The notes under the pieces are model-generated. The model saw nothing but the letters and a program-made list of their open reading frames with translations. It had not been told where the DNA came from and searched no databases. A DNA stretch of 64,000 nt from NCBI RefSeq assembly GCF_900112845.1, contig NZ_FONG01000010.1, positions 234,774 through 298,773 of the forward strand. Reading direction: 5' to 3'. This stretch comes from Actinacidiphila alni. Its GTDB lineage: Bacteria; Actinomycetota; Actinomycetes; Streptomycetales; Streptomycetaceae. Shown here in pieces: positions 59,141-64,000 of the stretch. Position 1 is the first letter of the stretch; each line of letters starts with the position of its first letter. A program made the position numbers and the translations under genes.

Positions 59141-59222
59141 CCGTACGACTCCTTCCCCGTACGACCCCTTCCCCGTCGGCCCCGTCCGAGGCCGGCGGGC
59201 GCATCGCGATACGCGGAAACTC

Positions 59223-59263
59223 TGAGAGTTGACTCTCATACATTGTGAGAGCACACTCTCACA
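59223..59263. promoter_or_regulatory. Two adjacent perfect palindromes at the ArsR-type gene start
   Basis: TGAGAGT-TG-ACTCTCA (59223-59238) and TGTGAGAG-CACA-CTCTCACA (59244-59263) share the core GAGAGT. The second ends two bases before the ATG at 59266, so it occupies the ribosome-binding region. TACATT between them may be a -10 element. They are the likely autoregulatory operators of the downstream ArsR-type repressor and MFS gene. Confidence 0.8.
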
Positions 59264-59265
59264 CC

Positions 59266-59961
59266 ATGGAACCGAGCAACCGCCTGGGCGACATCGAGAT
59301 CACCGACCCCAAGGCCATGCGCGCCCTCGCGCATCCGGTACGGCTGGCGATCCTCGAACATCTGCAGCGGCACGGACCCGCGACCGCCACCGCGCTCGCA
59401 CCGCACGTCGGCGCGACCCCGTCGGTGACGAGCTGGCATCTGCGGCATCTGGCGGGCTTTGGTCTGGTCGGGGACGCCGAGCCCGGCGCCGACAAGCGCG
59501 AGCGGCGGTGGCGGGCCGTCGCCCGCGGCTTCCGCTTCGAGGTGCCGGAGGACGGGGCGGACGAGGAGGGCCGTACGGCGGCGCGGCTGCTCTCCCGCGA
59601 GATGTTCGTACGGTCGGCCGATCTGCCGGCCCGCTGGGCGGCCACGGTCGAGCCGGGACTCGACCCGGTGTGGCGGCGGGTCGCGGGACTCGCGAACACC
59701 CGCGTCGTGGTGACCGCCGAGGAGGCCGCGGCCATCGAGGACGCGATCGAGCAGGTGCTCGCGCCCTATGTCACGCGCGCTGCGGACGCCCGCCCGGACG
59801 GCGCCCGCAGCGTACGACTGCTGCGGTACACCCTCCCCGAGGGTGAATCTCGACCTCAAGGTGAGGGTGAAGGTCCCGCTGAGGGTGAGACTCCGGGCAG
59901 CGGCGCCAAGGGTGGCACGGGACCGGCGGACGGTACGGGCCCCGCTGGTGGTACGGCGTGA
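59266..59961 (+). CDS. ArsR-type HTH regulator coupled to MFS exporter
   Basis: A 231-residue regulator. The winged helix (about 13-80: ITDPKAMRALAHPVRLAILEHLQRHGPATATALAPHVGATPSVTSWHLRHLAGFGLV) is ArsR/HTH_20 type. Residues 85-190 are a helical effector region. The C-terminus (about 193-231) is a low-complexity Glu/Gly/Pro tail. No metal-site cysteines, so the signal is probably a drug. It has no visible ribosome site because an operator covers that region. Its stop overlaps the MFS start by four bases. Confidence 0.88.
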   Translation: MEPSNRLGDIEITDPKAMRALAHPVRLAILEHLQRHGPATATALAPHVGATPSVTSWHLRHLAGFGLVGDAEPGADKRERRWRAVARGFRFEVPEDGADEEGRTAARLLSREMFVRSADLPARWAATVEPGLDPVWRRVAGLANTRVVVTAEEAAAIEDAIEQVLAPYVTRAADARPDGARSVRLLRYTLPEGESRPQGEGEGPAEGETPGSGAKGGTGPADGTGPAGGTA

Positions 59962-61277
59962 CCGCCGCCGCCGGGGATCCCGCGCCGATATCCGTCGCCC
60001 GCGACCGCCGCTTCCTGCGATTCTGGGCCGGGCAGACCGTCTCGCAGTTCGGCGACCGGATCAGCGAGCTGGCGCTGCCGCTGATCGCGGTGGGCGCGCT
60101 GCACGCCTCCGCGAATCAGGTGGCCTGGCTGACCGCCCTGGTCTGGACCCCGAATCTGCTGGCCATCGTGCTCGGTGCCTGGGTCGACCAGCAGGTCCGC
60201 AAGCGCCGGCTGATGGTGGCCGCCGACCTGGTCCGCGCGGGCGTCCTGCTGTCGCTGCCCGTGGCCCACGCGGCCGGGGCGGTGACGCTCGGCCAGCTCT
60301 ACGCCGTGGCCCTGCTGACCGGCGCCGCGGGCGTGCTGTTCAACACCGCCTATCCCCCGTTCTTCGCGCATCTGGTGCCGCGCGCCGCCTATCTCGACGC
60401 CAACAGCAGGCTCAGCGCGAGCCGGTCCGCGTCCTTCGTCGCGGGGCCGGCTGTCGGCGGCGGCTTGGTGCAGGCGCTCACCGCGCCGGTCGCCGTCGCC
60501 GCCGACGCCCTGTCCTTCCTGGCCTCCGCCCTGCTGATCGGGCGGCTGCGGGTGACCGAGCCGCCGGTCGGCGCTGCGGCCGGCGCCCGGGACTCCTCGC
60601 TGCTGCGCCGGTCCCGCGAAGGTCTTGCCTATGTGATGCGGCATCCCGTGCTGCGGGCGGGGCTGGGCTGCTCCACCACCGTCAACTTCTTCACTTTCGT
60701 CTCCGGCAGCGGTCTGATCGTGCTCTTCGCCAGCCGGGGGCTCGGTCTGTCGGCCGGTGTCATCGGTCTGGCCTTCGGCATCGGGTCGACCGGCGGGCTG
60801 CTCGGCGCGGTGCTGGCGCCGCGGGTCTCGCGGTCGATCGGTCTCGGCCGCAGCATCGTGGTCGGCGCCGTGCTCTTCCCGGCGCCGATCGCCCTGGCGG
60901 CGGCTGCCGACGGCCCGGTGTGGGTCGGCGCGGGCGCGCTGGCCGCGGCCGAATTCCTGTCGGCGCTCGGCGTCATGCTCTTCGACGTCAACCTCAACTC
61001 CCTCCAGGCGTCGGTCATCCCGGACGGCATGCGCAGCCGGGTCGCGGGCGCCTACAGCACCGTCAACTACGGCGTCCGGCCGCTGGGCGCGGTGGTCGGC
61101 GGCCTGCTGGCGACCTTCCTGGGCCTGCGGATGACGCTCCTCGTCGCGGCGGTCGGCGGGGCACTGTCCGTCCTGTGGCTGCTCCCGTCGCCGGTGCCCG
61201 GCATCCGTGCCCTCGGGCGGGACGACGGGCAGCCGCGGCAGAAGGCGGCCGACGACGCGGAACCGTCGACCGCCTGA
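59958..61277 (+). CDS. MFS exporter, DHA3 (EntS-like) type
   Basis: A 439-residue membrane protein with about 12 helices. FLRFWAGQTVSQFGDRISELALPLIAV at 15-41 and NLLAIVLGAWVDQQVRKRRLM are the opening of DHA3-type exporters for macrolides or siderophores. NLNSLQASVIPDGMRSRVAGAYSTVNYGVRPLGAVVGG near 355-392 is a conserved late motif. Start GTG 59958 overlaps the regulator stop, so regulator and pump are made together. Substrate unknown. Confidence 0.9.
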   Translation: MTAAAGDPAPISVARDRRFLRFWAGQTVSQFGDRISELALPLIAVGALHASANQVAWLTALVWTPNLLAIVLGAWVDQQVRKRRLMVAADLVRAGVLLSLPVAHAAGAVTLGQLYAVALLTGAAGVLFNTAYPPFFAHLVPRAAYLDANSRLSASRSASFVAGPAVGGGLVQALTAPVAVAADALSFLASALLIGRLRVTEPPVGAAAGARDSSLLRRSREGLAYVMRHPVLRAGLGCSTTVNFFTFVSGSGLIVLFASRGLGLSAGVIGLAFGIGSTGGLLGAVLAPRVSRSIGLGRSIVVGAVLFPAPIALAAAADGPVWVGAGALAAAEFLSALGVMLFDVNLNSLQASVIPDGMRSRVAGAYSTVNYGVRPLGAVVGGLLATFLGLRMTLLVAAVGGALSVLWLLPSPVPGIRALGRDDGQPRQKAADDAEPSTA

Positions 61278-61323
61278 GCGTCTTTCCCCTGGGGCAGCCG
61301 GTGGAGGTTCTCCCGGCCGGCCG

Positions 61324-61683
61324 TCAGGCGTCGCCGCGGGCCGCGGCCCTGCGGCGGCGTTTGCCCAGGGGCGCCTCGGAGAGATCCTCGGCGTGGGAGG
61401 CGAGATTCTTCCAGCCGTAGCCGCGCCCGGTCAGCCAGCCGCGGGCCGCGGTCTCCGCGCGTTCCGTCGCGGCGAGGATGTCCTCCTCCGCCTCCCCCGA
61501 GTCGAGATAGCGGAAGGTGAAGAACGGGCGGGCCGCCAGGTCGTAGGTCACGGTGCCCTCGGTGGTGAAGGCGGCGTGCAGGATGTCGTGGTCCGCGGCC
61601 CGGGCGAGCAGTTCGGCCCGCTGGTCGTCGGTGAGGGCGTCAAAGGCGCCGCGGACGGTGATGCGGAACGTGCGCGTGGTCAT
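61324..61683 (-). CDS. DUF6204-like protein
   Basis: A 119-residue soluble protein: TTRTFRITVRGAFDALTDDQRAELLARAADHDILHAAFTTEGTVTYDLAARPFFTFRY, then a helical EEDILAATERAETAARGWLTGRGYGWKNL, then a basic tail ending LGKRRRRAAARGDA. It follows the pattern of Streptomyces DUF6204 proteins. No catalytic motif is evident. The ATG at 61683 is the only sensible start. It is convergent with the MFS gene. Confidence 0.8.
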   Translation of the reverse strand: MTTRTFRITVRGAFDALTDDQRAELLARAADHDILHAAFTTEGTVTYDLAARPFFTFRYLDSGEAEEDILAATERAETAARGWLTGRGYGWKNLASHAEDLSEAPLGKRRRRAAARGDA

Positions 61684-61887
61684 CCCCGGATCGTAGGAGC
61701 GGCGGGGCGCCCGGCCCACCGGATTTCCGCGCGCCGGGGCCGTACTCCCGGGTCCACGCTTGACACCCGCCGCCGATGCTGATTTTTTAGCTCCCGTACG
61801 CCCTGACCGAATGGTCGGTCGGCGCGTGATGCCAGGGTGCCCCGGCCGGGGCGTCCGGCCGGGAATCCACGAGGCGGTGGGCAAGCG

Positions 61888-62337
61888 GTGGCTCAGGGCA
61901 GCGGCACCGGGCCGGAGCGCGACTCCGGGATCGGCGCGGCACAGGCGATGTTCGCGGCGGACAAGGCGTCGAACGCGCTCGGCATCGATTTGCTGCACAT
62001 CGGCGACGGTGTCGCCGTGGCGCGGATGGTGGTCACCGCCTCGATGCTCAACGGGCACGGCACCGCGCACGGCGGTTATCTGTTCCTGCTCGCCGACACG
62101 GCCTTCGCCTGCGCCTGCAACACCGACGGCGCCCCGACCGTCGCGGCGGCCGCCGACATCGACTTCGTCGCCCCCGCCCACGAGGGCGACGCGCTGCTGG
62201 CCACCGCCAAGGAGCGGGCGCGGTTCGGCCGCAGTGGGATCTACGACGTACGAGTGCTGCGCGGCGACGAGCTGATCGCCGAATTCCGCGGCCGGAGCCG
62301 TACCCTGCGGGGCGCCGGCGGGAAGGAGGCATCGTGA
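61888..62337 (+). CDS. paaI: PaaI-type hydroxyphenylacetyl-CoA thioesterase
   Basis: A 149-residue hotdog-fold thioesterase. NGHGTAHGGYLFLLADTAFACACN at about 53-76 contains the active-site HGG and Asp of the PaaI group; AAAADIDFVAPAHEGDALLATAKE follows. PaaI frees CoA from dead-end phenylacetyl-CoA epoxide derivatives. GTG 61888 is chosen with GAGGCGGTGGG before it. Its stop overlaps the paaK start by four bases; the rest of the paa ring-oxidation genes are not in the window. Confidence 0.88.
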   Translation: MAQGSGTGPERDSGIGAAQAMFAADKASNALGIDLLHIGDGVAVARMVVTASMLNGHGTAHGGYLFLLADTAFACACNTDGAPTVAAAADIDFVAPAHEGDALLATAKERARFGRSGIYDVRVLRGDELIAEFRGRSRTLRGAGGKEAS

Positions 62338-63650
62338 GCCATCTGGACGGGATGATCCCGCACGAGGCACCGGAGACCGCGGAGCGGCTGGACCGCGCCG
62401 AGCTGCTGGACCTTCAACTGCGGCGGCTGCGCCGCACTTTGCGGCACGCGTACACCCATGTGGAGCTGTACCGGCGGAAGTTCGACGCGGCCGGAGTCTC
62501 CCCCGAGGACTGCCGGACGCTGGACGACATTGCGCGCTTCCCCTTCACCACCAAGGCCGATCTGCGAGACACCTATCCCTTCGGGATGTTCGCCGTGCCG
62601 ATGTCCGAGGTGCGCAGGGTGCACGCCTCCAGCGGCACCACCGGCCGTCCCACGGTGGTGGGTTACACCGAGAACGACCTGTCGATGTGGGCCGACGTGG
62701 TGGCCCGCTCGATCCGTGCGGCGGGCGGACGGCCCGGCGACCGGATCCATGTCGCCTACGGATACGGGCTGTTCACCGGCGGCCTCGGCGCGCACTACGG
62801 AGCGGAGCGCGCGGGCTGCACCGTGATCCCGGCGTCCGGCGGCATGACGGCGCGTCAGGTGCAGATCATCCAGGACTTCGAGCCCGACATCATCATGGTC
62901 ACCCCGTCCTACATGCTCACGCTGCTCGACGAGTTCGAGCGGCAGGGCGTCGATCCGCGCTCCACCTCGCTGCGGATCGGGATCTTCGGCGCCGAGCCGT
63001 GGACGGAGCAGATGCGGCGCGAGATCGAGGAGCGGTTCGCCATCGACGCGGTGGACATCTACGGCTTGTCGGAGGTCATCGGTCCGGGCGTCGCCCAGGA
63101 GTGCGTGGAGACCAAGGACGGTCTGCACATCTGGGAGGACCACTTCTACCCCGAGGTGGTCGACCCGCTGACCGACGCGGTCATGGCGCCGGGCGAGAGC
63201 GGTGAGCTGGTCTTCACCTCGCTCACCAAGGAGGCGCTGCCGGTGATCCGCTACCGTACCCGCGACCTCACCCGGCTGCTGCCCGGCACCGCGCGGCCCG
63301 CCTTCCGCCGGATGGAGAAGGTCACCGGGCGCTGCGACGACATGATCATTCTGCGCGGGGTCAATGTCTTCCCCAGCCAGATCGAGGAGATCGTGCTGCG
63401 CACCCCGGGTGTCGCACCGCACTTCAGGATCGAGCTGACCCGGCGCGGCCGGATGGACCACCTCACGGTCTACGCCGAGGCCAGGGCTGAGGCGAGCACG
63501 GACCTGCGGGAGGCCGGCGCCGCGGCGATCGCCCAGGGCGTCAAGGACGGTGTGGGCGTCAGCGTCGAGGTGCACGTCGTGGACCCGGAGACACTGGAAC
63601 GCTCGGTCGGCAAGATCCAGCGGGTCAAGGACCTGCGGTCCGGCGACTGA
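62334..63650 (+). CDS. paaK: Phenylacetate-CoA ligase
   Basis: A 438-residue AMP-forming ligase: phenylacetate + ATP + CoA gives phenylacetyl-CoA. SSGTTGRPTVVGYTENDL at about 100-117 is the ATP loop; YGLSEVIGPGVAQECVE and RYRTRDLT give later adenylate motifs; RCDDMIILRGVNVFPSQIE at about 336-354 starts the swinging C-terminal domain. GTG 62334 follows GGAAGGAGG, and overlaps the paaI stop. A perfect 21-bp hairpin overlaps the stop codon. Confidence 0.95.
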   Translation: MSHLDGMIPHEAPETAERLDRAELLDLQLRRLRRTLRHAYTHVELYRRKFDAAGVSPEDCRTLDDIARFPFTTKADLRDTYPFGMFAVPMSEVRRVHASSGTTGRPTVVGYTENDLSMWADVVARSIRAAGGRPGDRIHVAYGYGLFTGGLGAHYGAERAGCTVIPASGGMTARQVQIIQDFEPDIIMVTPSYMLTLLDEFERQGVDPRSTSLRIGIFGAEPWTEQMRREIEERFAIDAVDIYGLSEVIGPGVAQECVETKDGLHIWEDHFYPEVVDPLTDAVMAPGESGELVFTSLTKEALPVIRYRTRDLTRLLPGTARPAFRRMEKVTGRCDDMIILRGVNVFPSQIEEIVLRTPGVAPHFRIELTRRGRMDHLTVYAEARAEASTDLREAGAAAIAQGVKDGVGVSVEVHVVDPETLERSVGKIQRVKDLRSGD

Positions 63651-63679
63651 GGCCGCGGGGCCTCAGTCGCCGGACCGCA
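63634..63679 (+). terminator. Perfect 21-bp terminator stem overlapping the paaK stop
   Basis: Arms 63634-63654 and 63659-63679 are exact complements with a GCGG loop. The left arm contains the last codons and stop of paaK. There is no T-run. Confidence 0.85.
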
Positions 63680-63698
63680 GTCGCCAGGTCCCAACGGC

Positions 63699-63879
63699 CT
63701 AGGGCGTGTCCGCAATGTCGCGCCTGGCCGGCGGCGCCTGGCACGCACGCTCGCTGCGTTGTCGGGCTCGTCCGAGTAGGCCCACTACGAGGACGACCCT
63801 CCGCCTTGCGATCGCACGCACCAGACACCGCCGGCCCCGCCCTGCGGGCGGACGCCGCGACATTGCGGACACGCCCTAG
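63699..63879. mobile_element. MITE-like 181-bp element with perfect 24-bp terminal inverted repeats
   Basis: The termini 63699-63722 and 63856-63879 are exact reverse complements; each ends in CTAG, which may be part of the repeat or a 4-bp target duplication. The inside (CACTACGAGGACGA region) can fold further and has no coding capacity. A solo right part is present at 44697-44742 in this window, showing the sequence is dispersed. The right terminus overlaps the stop codon of the adjacent IS481 transposase. Confidence 0.8.
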
Positions 63880-64000
63880 GTGTATTGACCCGTAGCGTTG
63901 TTGATTCGGGTGATCGGGGGCTGGCCTCCGATTGCGGTGTGGCTGCGGTGGTGGTTGTAGGTGTGGAGGAAGTCTGCCAGGGCTGTGGTTCGTTCGTCGG
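63876..64000 (-). CDS. IS481-family transposase, C-terminal end
   Basis: The minus strand reads DERTTALADFLHTYNHHRSH, then TAIGGQPPITRINNATGQYT and a TAG stop at 63876. YNHHRSHTAIGGQPP is the C-terminal hallmark of IS481-type DDE transposases (rve integrase core). The gene continues beyond the right edge, so completeness cannot be judged. Its stop codon lies inside the right terminal repeat of the MITE-like element, so the two are physically joined. Confidence 0.88.
   Translation of the reverse strand, partial: DERTTALADFLHTYNHHRSHTAIGGQPPITRINNATGQYT

Overview
The window is very GC-rich. Its genes start often at GTG or ATG, are packed head to tail, and match streptomycete families: SpoIIE-type phosphatases, a twin-arginine phospholipase C, EfeUOB iron uptake, TIGR04222 protein, IS481 transposase, xylanase with CBM2. 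It is best read as chromosomal DNA of a Streptomyces or a close relative in Streptomycetaceae. I recognised no rRNA, tRNA or CRISPR array.

Layout. 1-8265: carbohydrate-active enzymes and small regulator/target pairs (start of a GH59 galactosylceramidase-like gene, His-rich methyltransferase, XRE-cupin regulator divergent from an MFS pump, HTH regulator divergent from a short-chain dehydrogenase, then an xlnB-axeA type xylan operon). 8266-15712: an OhrR-like MarR regulator divergent from an esterase, a coiled-coil membrane protein, a secreted GH99/GH71-like glycosidase, an XRE regulator divergent from a second-type methionine aminopeptidase, and a DeoR regulator. 15924-20226: a polyol-type ABC importer plus zinc dehydrogenase in one operon. 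21019-24598: efeO-efeB-efeU behind an iron box. 24700-29686: flavin disulfide reductase-like protein, methyltransferase, and a beta-phosphoglucomutase coupled to a GH65 phosphorylase.

29757-34800 is a stress-type island: tiny membrane proteins, PRC-barrel protein, 6-phosphogluconate dehydrogenase, a free-standing LigD 3'-phosphoesterase domain, a DUF2795 protein behind a SigB-like promoter, and an HhH-GPD protein. 34808-39573 has regulators, acetyltransferase, YbdK-type ligase and a CYTH-CHAD protein. 40018-44526 encodes a seven-gene cation/proton antiporter of Mrp type whose gene order is that of the Mbh-like module, with no full MrpA. 44739-54597 has VOC/AraC, NDH-2, two SpoIIE-type phosphatases, phospholipase C and a LuxR-type regulator. 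55219-61277 carries polyphosphate kinase 2, a PiT phosphate transporter, a TIGR04222 protein and an ArsR-type regulator coupled to an MFS exporter. 61324-63650 ends with paaI-paaK.

The right edge holds a 181-bp element with perfect 24-bp terminal inverted repeats that abuts an IS481 transposase running off the window; a solo half of this element sits at 44697-44742. Many terminators here are perfect GC-rich stems without a T-run, as is usual in this group. The most unusual features are the Mbh-like Mrp operon, the dedicated regulator/aminopeptidase pair with a 22-bp palindrome, the short inverted-repeat element, phased direct repeats before the GH99-like gene, the double palindrome covering the ArsR start, and a TTA codon at position 2 of the GH59 gene.
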